From Mangifera indica (taxonomy: Eukaryota; Streptophyta; Magnoliopsida; Sapindales; Anacardiaceae), in contig NC_058137.1 in the NCBI RefSeq assembly GCF_011075055.1, positions 16,539,463-16,603,462 on the forward strand: DNA of 64,000 nucleotides, in the 5' to 3' direction. Shown here piece by piece: positions 1 through 11,772 of this stretch (position 1 is the first letter of the stretch; the number at the start of each line of letters is the position of its first letter). The position numbers and the translations under genes were made by a program. The notes beneath the pieces were generated by a model that saw nothing but the letters and a program-made list of their open reading frames with translations, was not told where the DNA came from and did no database searches.

Positions 1-490
1 CATTTTAAAGAAAAGACAATACGACAAAGTTGGGTATTTGTTTTAAAAAAAAAAAAAAAATTAAGTATGGACATGAAAATCCTAAAATCCAACCCACCCG
101 CCACATTAAATCCCCTAATACCAGAATCATTTTTACTTTTCTATTTATTTAAATAAAAATAGATTTTTAACATATGATTCCAAATAAATTATTTTAATGT
201 TGAAAAATGATATTCAGCTTGATAAATTTCATTTCGAAATTATTATTTTTAACCATCTTTTTCCTTGGGCTGCATTGTCCCCCCCGTCGTCAGATGTATA
301 TTGATCTGGTGGCTTGTAGCCCAAATAAGACAATTGAGTTGATTATTAATAAAAATAAATATTGTTAAAAAGAAATCTTTGTAGAATAATATCAGTAGCT
401 CAACTGTAGAAATTTATGCAGAAAATGTTATAGTCATCCACTCATTACTGGTGAAACCATTTCTCAAAAGATAAGTAGCAGAGCAAATAC
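1..490. other. AT-rich intergenic stretch, no gene seen
   Basis: I see no coding region, RNA gene or clear repeat here. There is an A-run near 47-60 and generally AT-rich sequence lying downstream of the dioxygenase gene. Confidence 0.5.
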
Positions 491-560
491 TTGAGAAATC
501 ATCTTTTTATTCAATCAAAACATGCTCATACAAACATAGAGTTCATAAATAATTGTTACG

Positions 561-566
561 TTTATT
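561..566 (-). terminator. Putative poly(A) signal of the dioxygenase gene
   Basis: AATAAA on the minus strand, about 57 nt past the TGA/TAA of the dioxygenase reading frame, which is a usual place for a plant near-upstream element. Only the hexamer and its spacing support it. Confidence 0.4.
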
Positions 567-622
567 TGACAGTTACAGCAATGAAACTTGTAACATACAG
601 AATGCAGCACCTTTCTGGGAAT

Positions 623-2283
623 TTAGGAGGCTGTTTTGAACCTGTAAGAGGCATAGGAAAGAGTACCCAATTGCCAGCTATGGTGAATGAGTTCTGCTTT
701 TGAATTTGTGCCGGCAGCACCCATAGCAACATGCAACGGGTAAAAGTGGTCTGGCCAAGGATGAGCCATTTTGGCATGTGGTGCTTTGTCTTCATAGTGG
801 GTCACATCCTCATATCTGAATGAAAAGTTTATTAGTCATCTCATATAACGAAAACGAAAACGATTCAATATTTGCTTAAGCTTGAATGATTACCTTCCTT
901 CAAGGAGAGCATCTTTAAGCCAGGTATCGAACTCTGAAGCCCATGTAGCAATGCTATTGCCATCGAATCGGAGAGCCCTCAGGTTATGAACAGCACTTCC
1001 AGAACCAAAAATGAGCACGCCTTCCTCCCTGAGAGGAGCCAATGCCTTCCCAATGTTGTAATGATGAGCACCATCCTTGTTCACCTGAACTGAAAGCTGG
1101 CAAACTGGTATATTGGCCTCTGGATACATTAGCATCAGCGGCACCCAGGCACCATGGTCAAGCCCACGTTTTTTATCTTCTTTAACATGTTTGAAGCCAG
1201 CAGCTGTAAGCAAGTTCTTCACCTTCTTCGCCAATTCTGGAGATCCTGGTGCTGGATATTTGAGCTGACATCATCATAACAGAGGCAATTCACTATAAAA
1301 ATTGCAGCCAATTGAAAGTTTAAAATTCTATCTTCAAGACACAAAACTGCATGGGTGATATCAATATACAATCCAATAGCCGCAAATTTATCTCAATCAG
1401 TCAATTATTCCATCATTCTTAATGCAAATATTTTAAAAAATCTGTGATATTAAACACCATCAAAACAACTTCCTCCATTTTACAATCTTTTCTGTTTATT
1501 ACTCCTCACTCAATAAATCAAGCATTTTCAAATTTGTGACATTGAATTCTTCGATGTTGATAGAACTAACACAGTATTTTGCATCATAATGTGAATATTA
1601 ATTTCGTGGATTTAGTGAATTTCAGTATTAAGTGTTACTGTGATAAATTGTTTCCTAATTTTGGTAAAAATAAATTTACATTACCTACAAAATCACCGTT
1701 TCAATTCTCAAGATACACTTAAATTCCATTTGGGAATTGAATTGGGTAAATTAAAAAATCGTATAAAAATGAAATAATTTCAGGCTGAACAGATGGCCTA
1801 CCAATTTTGAAAATTTAGGAGACAAGTTAAAAGGTAGAGATCCAAAGAATATTAAAACAAGCCACCAAACTTGTATTCACAAAGAAACAACTAATCAGTG
1901 AACCACTCAACAAGATCTACCTAACCCTTTTGCAAATTCAGATTAATTTAAATCAAATCATAAAACTAACCAAAACAATCTCATCCAACTTTCATCCGGT
2001 AACCAATTATCTGAAATGGGCTCCAATTTTACCTCAATTGAATGAAGAAAAGGCGTACCTTGTACATTTCTTGAGGGAAGCCATAAAAGTCGTGGATGGT
2101 GTCATGTTGTTGAACGGAATTAACAGTAGGAACATCGGTCTCCCAGTGGCCAGATATAACGAGAATAGCATTTGGTTTCTCAGAAAACGTTTTTTCCTTC
2201 CAGGCCTTCAAGAAAGGCCTGGCTTCAAGAGATTCGTCAATTGACAACGTGGGGGATCCATGGGAGATGTAGAAGGTATCCAT
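623..2283 (-). CDS. LigB-type extradiol ring-cleavage dioxygenase (4,5-DOPA dioxygenase-like)
   Basis: Three exons, minus strand: 2059-2283, 894-1264 and 623-815 (789 bp, 262 aa). All junctions are GT-AG and phases 0 and 2 close exactly. Seen: YISHGSP near residue 5, SGHWET at 44-49, DHGAW at 111-115, [10 protein letters not shown] at 161-170 and [11 protein letters not shown] at 221-231. In the LigB/DODA family His8, His46 and His222/His227-type residues bind the metal and the DHGAW histidine acts in catalysis. The length is usual for plant members (about 260-275 aa). Known for the family: oxygen-dependent cleavage of catechols such as L-DOPA, in the cytosol. The betalain-producing enzymes are a Caryophyllales branch; this looks like the widespread plant LigB form, so the true substrate is uncertain. 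The Met at 2283 is chosen because it opens the conserved domain directly; an in-frame Met further upstream at 2424 would add an unsupported, hydrophobic leader and lies upstream of the TATA box. Confidence 0.9.
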
Positions 2284-2392
2284 GACAGATAGCTGTACGT
2301 GTGATTTATGTGTATTGAGTTTGATAATTATGAAAACGAAGATGAAGAGAAGAGCAGGTTTTATAAGGAAACCAAGCTTTGAGTTTTTTTGG

Positions 2393-2400
2393 TATTTATA
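2393..2400 (-). promoter_or_regulatory. TATA box of the dioxygenase gene
   Basis: The minus strand reads TATAAATA about 110 bp upstream of the dioxygenase ATG, followed by a leader that would start some 30 bp later. This position also argues against the upstream in-frame Met at 2424. Confidence 0.55.
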
Positions 2401-2666
2401 GTGTGTTGACGTTGCCCTTGGCATGCTGTTTATTGAGCAACCAGAATCAGACGTGTTTAGATTGGGTTGCTTGGAATATATCCTTCCCAGAATTTTAAAA
2501 CTTTAACTTGCCATTAACAGTTGGTTGGTTAATTTGACGAAATCATTTACCTAATTAAAAAGGCCAAACTCCATTTCCCACACAAACTATGATCAAATCA
2601 ATGTACACCCTTTAAGTTTAAAAAGTCTTACCCACCCATTGTCTGCTAATATGTCCTTAATTTTAT

Positions 2667-3566
2667 GGCCAAAGGACTATATCCCACCCAACGTATACTT
2701 TTTCTACAAATTGTCACCCGTTAACTTTGAAAAGCCCATTTACCTACCCATGGACTGTTAAAAAAAAAGGATTCAAGAACAAAATCATCATTTTATCTGT
2801 AATATTAAAAATAAATTAAAATTTAATCTTTTTTTCCCCCTAACCCCTAAAAACTTACCATTTCCCCATAGGCCAAGTTTTAAAAAATAGCATTCCCCCC
2901 CCCCCTAGAGTTTAGTTTTCAATCCCCGACATCAAATCCGGAGCCATCGCTGACGACGAAGCCTTCCCGATGCACCACCATGCTCCGACGACCTCTCTTC
3001 TCTCCTCTGGAACGTCGATCGACCCAGATCTGACGTCGTCTTCCCCTAGAAAGTTGAAGAGCTTTGTCGGGAGACGAAGAGCTTTGTCTTCCCAGACGAA
3101 GACGACTACCTTGTCTCCATCTGGGAAGATGATCGTCTTCCCAGATGGAGACGAGGTCGTCGTCTTCGTCTAGGAAGATGAAGAGCCTCGTCTCCCGACA
3201 AAGCTCTTCAAATTTCCAAGTGAAGACAACGCCAGATCTGGGTCGATCGACGTTTCAGAGGAGAGAAGAGAGGTCGTCGGAGCATGGTGGTGCGTCGGGA
3301 AGGCTTCATCATCAGCGATGGCGTCGAATTTGGTGTCAGGGATTGAAAACTAAACCCTAGGAGGGGGGGAATGTTATTTTTCAAAACTTGACCTAGGGGG
3401 AAATGGTTAGTTTTTAGGGGTTAGGGAGAGAAAAAGAGATAAAATTTTAAGGCGTTAGGGTTCTGTTAAATTTAACTGTTCATGGGTGGGTATTTGCTAT
3501 TTTCATAGTTAAAGGGGGAAAACTTGAGAATGCAGTATACCTTGAGTGGGAAATAGTCCTTTGGCC
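2667..3566. mobile_element. Foldback Mutator-like element, copy 1 (900 bp, perfect 9-bp TSD)
   Basis: The element starts GGCCAAAGGACTATATCCC and ends with its inverse, and is flanked by TAATTTTAT at 2658-2666 and again at 3567-3575. A perfect 9-bp duplication is the hallmark of Mutator-like transposition. The two halves are inverted copies of each other almost to the middle (near 3128): for example GATCTGGGTCGATCGACG in the right arm answers CGTCGATCGACCCAGATC in the left. It encodes no transposase. The centre has repeated GACGAAGA/GTCGTCTTC blocks, which create long but meaningless open frames on both strands. It lies about 380 bp upstream of the dioxygenase ATG. Related copies are at 7538, 22029, 47938 and 54404. 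Confidence 0.88.
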
Positions 3567-3575
3567 TAATTTTAT

Positions 3576-6500
3576 CTTCATAGTCTTCTGTATAGCTTTC
3601 GTTATTCTTTGGGGGTTTGTCCAATAAATTATATTCAATTTTTGTTGGGAAAAGTTATTATAGAGATCTTATATACCTAGTAAGAGATCCGAGCTTTCAT
3701 AATTATGGTTTCAAGTCAATGTTGTAGGAACAGAGGGACATATATTATAGAGCAATTGATGCAACTTACCATTGATGCCATGCAAACCCTTCTAGAGTTT
3801 CTACACTCACCATTGCACTACATTGCATCTCAATGACTCTAGAATTTTGTATTTATGAAGATAATAAAAATGGCTAGGTATTGGTGTTCAATGTATGAAT
3901 AACATTGAAATCTTCATAATGGTAGGCAGTGTACCTCTAATTCTTGAACATCTGGAGTAAAAATGGAGAAAACCAAGAGAAATGTATAAAGTTTGAGTTT
4001 GTAAAGACAAAAATGAGGAGGGAAAGGAGAAAGATGAAGATGGTGAAAGCTATTGGAGAGAGGGAGTGAATAAAACAAGAAAATTTTGGTGTCAACATTG
4101 AATGACGAAGAAAAATTGGCATACTATTTTTTAAAGTTTTTCTAATTTTCATTTTGCCTTTTTATCTAAAAGTAACACGTGTGAAATGGGTTTTGTAAAT
4201 TTAAAGGGTGGGAATTGTTATTTCACTGCCATTTTAAAAATAATATATCATACCTAATTAATTAGACACAATTGAATTGTTATACATTTATTTTAATTAA
4301 GAGACGCAACTATCTAGAACAGAAGCTTTTAGAAACGTATTTATAAAGCAACGATCTAGATTGGAAATTTCTTGGAAATGTGTATAGAGCAAGATTTTCA
4401 AAACCGGATCGAAAAAAAAACCGTTTTAAGTACTGGTTTCGATCAAACCAGTTGAACCATTTGAACTGATTGGTTGGACCGGAATTACTTAAGCAATTGA
4501 TCACAGCCTTAAGCAATTGATTTGAAACTTGAACAATATTGATTTGAACAAGCAATATTATTTATACCTTTTAATTTGAAACTTTCAAATTAAAATTGCA
4601 GTCTTAAGCAATTGATCCACCAAAGAGTTTACAAGACCTTACAAAACACCAGCTTCCCGTCGTTGCCTGAGAAGTCGCCGGTCACAACAGCAATGGAAAT
4701 CGCCGTCATCAGCCAATGTCTGAGCCTAGAAAGTCGTCGTGAAACTTACAAATATAGCCGTGAAACTGCTACCTTGTAAGCCTGTAAACCGACACCCCTC
4801 GGTGGTAACGTCATCATCGGAAGCCGTATTTAAACCGTCGTCGGCAAGGAACAGGAAATTTGTCGAAGAAATTCGTCAACTACAACAATTGAGGACTGCG
4901 TCTGCGTGCACTGCAAGGAAGAGAAGGGAATTATTAGTAAGTATTTACATATAAATTCTTAATGGTTAATTTCTCTTGTAATTCAAAGAGTTTTTAAAGT
5001 TAAAAGATAATATCAAAATTAATTATCAATAAAATGATGTTATTTACCTACCACTTTTTATCTTAAGAGACTTTGTAAATATTTGTCCTTAATTACAATT
5101 TTACCCTTGAATAATTACAAAATCATACACAAAACAAATTAAATTAAAAATCTATAATTAATTTAATTAATTTTATTGTCCAAACCATATTCAAAATTGT
5201 ATTTCATATTTCATAGTAGATGGTGTCACCGGGATAACTCTTCTCAAGGAAAATATATCCACATAATATAATCAAGTCTCGCATTTAGTTAAGTAATCTT
5301 GCACCTTATCAAATGTTGTTGTACAAACAAACTAGTTTTTTGGTAAACTTAGAAGTGACACTCTTTTCTCGAACCAAATGTCAAACTTATCAAGTAAGTA
5401 TCACAAACAATGTATAGGGAGCAATTTTTTTTTTTTTTCATCAAGAAAACATGAATACATATTGCAACACTTAATCACCACAAACCCAATTCCCAATTGG
5501 TTTAACAAGACAACCACTCAGCCTTAATTCCCAATGACTTACGATTTGGTGTTGTCTCATTCACCTGTGTCTGCTCATCAGACTTGTATGCCGCTCCTGC
5601 ACACATTTGCTTCGTGCCCCCCGCACATGCGTCTTTGTGTTTCAAGTTGTGCACTGCTCCTGCACGCACTTGTTTCACACACCCCCACGCACTTCTATAA
5701 CTCACGCCTGCTTGCACGCTAGTCCTCATCTTCAAGTTTTTGAGAGAAGGCCTTTACTTAAATTTCAAACATGCTATCCAATAACTACCTTTTAACGGAA
5801 GGCCTTTACTTGAATTTCAATTAGATTTTAGTTTAATTTGTTCTCTTAACATTGAAATATTCCATTAAAATTTTATTATATTTTATTATATTGACACTTG
5901 ATTTAATCTAATTTCCATAACTTTGTAACATATTAAAAGTGCTTTCAAGGAATTTTTGTTTTTATTAAATTTTAACAAAAGAAGAATAATAATTTTTTAT
6001 TTGTTTTATTACTGTTACTAGGTGTCCATTTTTTTTTTTTTTTAAATATGAAGATGGATAGAGTTAAACAATAAAACTATATTTTTTTTTATATAATTTA
6101 GATACACAGATGATATATCATTATATGATTGAGTGATTTTAAATTAAAAATAAAATAATATCTAATTGTATGATAGCACATCATTTATGTATATAAATTA
6201 TATATAAAATATATATACATATAATATTTCTCAAGTTAAAATTGTATTTATTTTTTATTTTAATTGAGGCGTGGGCATGTATCTCATCCTGTACAAGAAA
6301 TACAAACAATGTGTTTAATACTTTTTTGAATTTCTTTTTCAAAGCACAAGGAAATTTCTTTTCCTAAAATAAAATAAGAGAATAATTTTGAATGTCATAA
6401 GAATTTTATGCTTTGTAGTATTTTTTTTAAAATAGAAATTTCAGTTTTTGTTTTTGAAAGCACTTCTTGTTTTAATGAGTCAGTACTCCACACATAAAAG

Positions 6501-7528
6501 AAACATTTTTTTTTATTTTTTTTCGAAAGCTCTCGTTGAGTCACATTTTTATTGGTTTGTTAAAATATTATTATTTGTAGAAAAAGCGCCTTCTAGAATT
6601 TGAAGTCACAAACTTAGGTTTGTATTTTAATTTTTTTAAATTAATTGAAAAGAAAATTAAATTATTGGTCCCTTGTTGAATCTCTTTTTTTTTTTTTTAA
6701 TTCAATAAAAAAAGAATATATACAATGCACATTTGAGAAATGTTTTGTAATTTTAAATTTAAAAAATAGAAAAAGAAAAATTGAAGGGTAAAACCCAAAT
6801 CATTGCCAGATCTAATGGGAATCGAATTAAGTCTAAAGTCTTGAAAAAATGTTTTGTTGCACAAAACAACTCATCTTGATGGAAATGAAGGTAGTAATCA
6901 TAGAGGATGATAAGACAATTCTAATAGTCAAAACTAACGAGATGAAACAAATGACAATCGGACTAAAATTAATGTGATCTTGATCAAAATAATATTGATA
7001 TAGTGTGATTTTTATTATTATGACAACTATATAAAATTTTGCTTTTTCATAAAATATAAATAAAATTGTATCTAATAAAATTTAAAATATAAAATGTTAT
7101 TTATCTTTAATAAATATTAAAAATTAAGAAAGTTACATCTGTTTTTCAATGTATTTACAAGAAGAAACCAGCTAATTTTAATAATGATACATATGAAAAG
7201 AAGAAAACATAACATTGGAAGTTTCTTATTTTTAAGAAGATTAGGATAGAAACTCCGGTTGATAAATTCCGAATGCTCTTGATGTGGTTGGTGGTGCTGA
7301 CAAAGAAAGAGAAAACGAACCGTGAAGGTATTGGAGTCCAGGTACATGGAGACTTTGTTGGTCAACGTGGGGGCATTATTGAAAATGGATTCGAGCAGTT
7401 GATTTTTGAGCATTAGGTATGTATATTATAATAAAACAGATAAATTAGTTGCTTTTATACGTCATCAATGACACCGATTGAAGGTCCTCCTCCCTTAAAT
7501 AATATTGAGATGAGGTTAAAAAAAAGGA
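3576..7528. other. Intergenic stretch with minor repeats, no gene recognised
   Basis: About 4 kb without a gene I can support. Visible details: the motif CTTAAGCAATTGAT occurs three times between about 4489 and 4612; 4650-4930 is GC-richer than its surroundings with short open frames that match nothing I know; 5530-5720 is a C-rich patch open in several frames; the unit GAAGGCCTTTACTT recurs at about 5746 and 5798. From 5830 on it is strongly AT-rich with poly-T runs. Confidence 0.5.
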
Positions 7529-7537
7529 AAATTAAAT

Positions 7538-8400
7538 TAAAGGTCACAAGACTTGTTTCCACATGAGCTACAGTGAAATTTCCAAGTTTCATCTTTTAAC
7601 TTTTAAAAATTTAAATATTTATTTATGAGTCAAATTTTATTAAATATATAAGTTATAATTAAAAATAAAATTATTATTTAAATAATAATATTAAAAAAAT
7701 ATATAATTTATCATATTTTTCTACCAAAGTTTTAAAAAATCTCGGCACATCAAACTCATCTCTCCCAAAAAGTTTTTCTATTTTAAAAAAATCACATTTT
7801 CTCCCAAAACCTAAGGTTTTTTTCTTTTATTACCTCTAGTCACTATCTTTGATCACCATCTCAGTGTTAGCGACATCTCATTTTCACCCTAAATAGTCAT
7901 CGAAGTCGATTCACATTTCCCTACCCTGAATTGTCATCCAAACAATTCGTCTAGACAATAACGCATCTAGATGATTCGTTTGGACAATGAGTCTCATGGT
8001 CAGAGACTCATCGTCTAAACAATTTTTGTTTGGATGACGATTTAGGGTAGGGAAATGTGAACTAATATTGACATCAACAACGGTTTAAGGTGGAAAAGAA
8101 ATGTCACCGAGGCCTAAGATGGTTAAAAAAACCCTAAGTTTTGAGAGGGGGAAAATGTGATTTTTTAAAATCAAAAAACTTTTGAAAATGGTGAATTTGA
8201 TATTTTTTAAAACTTGAGGGGAGAAATAAATAAATTATATATATTTTTAATATTATTGTTAACATGACAATTTTATCCCTAATTTTAACTAAGATTTTTA
8301 ACAGAATTTGATTCATAGATGAGTGTTTGAGTTTTTGAAAGTTAAAAGATAAAACTTCGTGATTTCACTATACCTTAGGTGGAAACAATTCTTTTAACAT
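7538..8400. mobile_element. Foldback Mutator-like element, copy 2 (863 bp, 9-bp TSD)
   Basis: Ends resemble copy 1 (left ...GACTTGTTTCCACATGAG, right ...ACCTTAGGTGGAAACAATTC). It is flanked by AAATTAAAT at 7529-7537 and 8401-8409. The arms pair over most of the length: AATCACATTTTCTCCC near 7790 faces GGGGAAAATGTGATT near 8150, and CTACCCTGAATTGTCATCC near 7921 faces its inverse near 8030. The centre holds GTCTAGAC and ATCTAGAT palindromes and no coding region. The right-hand duplication is also part of the terminal repeat of the next element, so this copy inserted into it. Confidence 0.75.
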
Positions 8401-9690
8401 AAATTAAATACCCAAAACTCATGAGTGCAAAGCAAATATACCCACTTTTGAAGGGTTTAAGCGAAAATATGCATAATTCAGACTGTTTAAGCGAAAATGC
8501 CCAACTTTTTTTGAAAATACCAAAATATCCTTCATACCCTTTTCATTTTATTCAGATTTTTTAGATTCACTCAATATTCAATATTGTGAGTTCAATTGAA
8601 AGAAAATAAGTTTATGTTTTTTAGTTCGATTTGAAGGAAATTAGTTCGTGATATCAAGGTATTTATATAAATTTTAACCTTAAAATGAAATTTACATGTA
8701 CAAAAGCCTTAAAATGAAGATTTTCCAATTTACTCGCTAAATTTGAAAATACCAAAATATCCCCAAATCTCATGTTTCAAAAAGTTGTATGGATTGCTTT
8801 ATTTCAAAATTTAAATGTTTTATTCATTAAAACATACCAAAAATTTAGAAATTACAAGTTAGCAAGTTCATCAAATTGCATGAAAAAATATCAAAACTAA
8901 TAAAAATGAGGTCAATTTTCAAGATATATGCAGTATTAAAAAAAATGGACAAAAAATTTGAAATTTACATGTTAAGAAATTCTAAAATGAAAAATTCTCA
9001 ATTTACCCCTAAAGTGAAAAACTATTAATCTAGCCCCAACCACCACCACATGAATTTGTGTGGTGGCAAAACTTTGAAAAGTTGCATTTTGCCCCCTACC
9101 ACAGGAATCCGTGTGGTGGAAAAACTTTGAAAAATGCCTAATTCCTCCCTATCTTCAATAGATCTCACCACACAAATTTGTGTGGCAAATGCCAATTTCA
9201 CAAGGTGAGATTTGAGGTCCCAAACTCTGTTTTTCGAATCTCATTTCATGAGCAAACAACTATACATCTATTCTAACACAAAACCTCTAAAAAAATTTAT
9301 CTAAAACATCAATGAATCAAGCGATTTCATCTAATGTTTAAATTTGAAACCCTAAGTCTGAAAACACCCAAAAACCGCATAAAATCACTTAAATCTTTAC
9401 ACTAAAATGTATAAAACATGACAAGAGTTGATTCACTAAACTTTTTAGCCATTTTGGTCACTGGTAAAGTCACAAAAATTGCCGGTGGAAGTTACGGTAG
9501 ATGGGTGTGCGAATATGTGTGGTAGGTTTGTGTATTCACGTGTTTATGTATTTTGTTTTCCAAGTTTCAATTGATTTAACTAAAAGGGCATTTTCATTAT
9601 TACAAAGTAATTGGGTCTATTAGTTTAGAGTTGATAAGATTGGGTAAATTTGTTTCGTGCACTTAATTCTAGGGTATTTAATTTAATTTC
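8401..9690. mobile_element. Non-coding inverted-repeat element split by MULE copy 2
   Basis: The right end (9635-9690), read in reverse, is GGAAATTAAATTAAATACCC followed by TAGAATTAAGTGCAC. The left end reads GGAAAATTAAATACCC followed by AAAACTCATGAGTGC once MULE copy 2 and one target duplication are removed (left end split between 7526 and 8410). I see no coding region. The middle carries three short hairpins with CCACCACA/TGTGTGG arms (9041-9185) and the phrase GAAAATACCAAAATATCC twice. The target duplication cannot be fixed because both flanks are A-runs. Superfamily unknown; MULE-like MITE is a guess. Confidence 0.5.
9041..9185. repeat. Three successive short hairpins with CCACCACA / TGTGTGG arms
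   Basis: Near 9041-9066, 9098-9119 and 9166-9185 the same small palindrome recurs (arms around CCACCACA, loops TGAATT, GGAATCC and AAATT-like). Between the first two the spacer CAAAACTTTGAAAA is also repeated. They belong to the element that ends at 9690. Confidence 0.6.
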
Positions 9691-10700
9691 CCTATAAAAA
9701 AAAAGTCCTTGGAAAATATATACTATTTTGTGTTAATGAATGATGCACTATCTTCTCATAAATCAAAAACACACATGAGGTTGGATTAATGAGTAGTGCG
9801 AGTTTGAATTGTGGTTAAATCTAATGGTTTTAATTTGAATTAAAAGACTGGACCCATTTTAATAAATAAATCGAATTTAAACTAATTCAAATATTTGAGT
9901 TTGAACTTAGAGTACAAAGTTAAATTTTCAAATTAAATTTGATTACATTTTAGGAAAACAAAGACAGTTAGATAAATATAATATGTTTAATCAAGTTGTT
10001 TATAAAAGTTTTTTTCACACTATCTTACACTGCCATGTTACGTCTGCGTAAATAAAAATGAATGTGTCAATGATGTAAGAGATATTCAAAGATTTAAGTA
10101 TGATTATGATTTTTAAAGAATGTTTTTATGAAAAATAAATAAATTTAATTATTTTTTTAGTAATATTAAGTATTAAAAACATATGATTTTGAATTAAAAT
10201 TAAAATACTATTCATTCATATAATCACACATTATCATTGATATCTCAATTGATGTATATAATTTTATTATTAGTTTTTACATATTAGATTAATATGAACT
10301 GAATAGGTTTGTAAAGAATTAAATTTGATTCTATCACATGTTTGGTGCACTACAAACTAAATATATAACTATTTAAATATAATAACTATTTAAAAAATTT
10401 AAAATAAATTATAATAAGCTTTTTTAAAAGAATTATGATTGATTCTATCACATGTTTGCTATTAGTGTGAGAGATAAAAACGTTATTTAATAATTTTATT
10501 TAAAGAAAAAGAAACTTATCCTATTTTTTTACCTTAATTTTGAAAACTAACAATTTTTTCTTAACTTAGTTTTAGAAAATTACTTCTTCACCCCTACTGT
10601 ATAAGGTTTTCATACTTTAGGGTTGACAACTGTCTTCCTCAAAATACAAAACATTGTACTTATACCTTCAAAAAATACATTCTCTCTTTCTAACGATCAT
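9691..10700. other. AT-rich intergenic stretch, no gene seen
   Basis: No coding potential, no recognisable repeat family and no RNA gene. Poly-A and poly-T tracts and simple AT-rich sequence only. Confidence 0.5.
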
Positions 10701-10714
10701 TTTTCTTGACAATT

Positions 10715-11000
10715 CATTCTAATGCATCGTCAGTCCCACCACCGACACCTTCTCTCCCTTCTTGATGGTTTTTCAATGTGAAAACCACCCACAATTTGGT
10801 TGAAACGTTCAGAAAACATTGCATAAATTTGTGCGATCTATTGCACAAATCTATGTTGATTGGATGATGCATAGATCGTCGGTCAGACAACATTACACGA
10901 ATCTATGTAACATCATTCAATCATTTTGACTAGATTTTGGGTGGTTTCTACACTAGAAAACTACCAGGGAGACAAAGAGGGTGTCAGTGGTGGCATTGAC
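10715..11000. repeat. Inverted-repeat (foldback) segment
   Basis: CACCACCGACACCTTCTCTC near 10738 and the following TGGTTTTTCAATGTGAAAACC are answered in inverse order by GGTGGTTTCTACACTAG and AGAGGGTGTCAGTGGTGG near 10940-10995. The centre holds the small palindrome AAATTTGTGCGATCTATTGC. It looks like a diverged, end-less foldback element; I could not find terminal repeats or a target duplication. Confidence 0.55.
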
Positions 11001-11089
11001 AACGCTATCACAATTGCTACTTAATTTGTTTTTTGAATCAATATCTTAAACCAAAACGATAACTCTAAGAGCAAAAATGTAATCAGTTA

Positions 11090-11340
11090 TATAGAGATAT
11101 GTATAAAAACTATGAAGAATCAATAAAAGATGTCACTATTGAGCACAGGAGTTTATGTCTTAGTTAGGGTCATCTGACAGACGATAATGACTAATTAAAA
11201 CTTATGAGTACAATATGATTGAGTTGGTGTTCAATCTGATATTATCTGATCATTGACAAAATTCAATTTATATGAATTGAAAATTCCTGAAAGAGACATT
11301 TTATTTATACCTTAGCCTTAAAGATATATCACTAACTAAT
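11090..11340. repeat. Fragment of the LTR-like repeat family seen at 12330 and 60130
   Basis: Phrases such as TCAATCTGATATTATCTGAT and AATCAATAAAAGATGTCACT recur, diverged, at 12370-12480 and 60180-60310. No coding region. Confidence 0.5.
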
Positions 11341-11772
11341 TAAATGTTTCAGGACCTAGGTTACACTTAAGTATATAAAAGCTAATTAATTGATTATACC
11401 AGTATTCACAAAACATGCATTTGGTATTAAATAAGTAGTATGTGGACTAACAAATAAAACTTCAATTAGAATTAACTTCATCTTGCAATCATAAATTGGT
11501 GCAATTAGCATTAGTTAGTGTATGATAATTGCACCCAAGAAGGACAATATTTATTTCCTTCTAAATAGGGAACACATAAACAAACACAAAACTCACAAGA
11601 ACCTTTGTACACACATCTTCTACCATAAGAGATCCCTTTACTAGCATGGTCTTGATATTTCTTCTAAAGATAGACTGACACAAGGTAATTAAGGTTTGGA
11701 GAATCCTTTGTTGCACATCATGCCTTGTTAAATTCATTAAAAAGGATAAAAAGTATCTTCATTGGATTTTAT

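Noticed and set aside
1930..2244. Plus-strand frame of 104 codons over dioxygenase exon 1
   Set aside because: Antisense shadow of a well-supported exon.
2284..2424. Upstream in-frame Met extending the dioxygenase by 47 codons
   Set aside because: The extension is unlike family members and the Met lies upstream of the TATA box at 2393-2400.
2970..3360. Two overlapping open frames of about 70 codons
   Set aside because: They lie in the GACGA-rich arms of the foldback MULE; the mirrored arms open frames on both strands by composition. No family match.
5502..5795. Three frames on both strands in a C-rich patch
   Set aside because: Low-complexity CAC/TGC composition opens several frames; no domain and no start context.
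9041..9185. Possible CRISPR-like array
   Set aside because: Three imperfect hairpins with unequal spacing in a plant transposon; no spacers of regular length.
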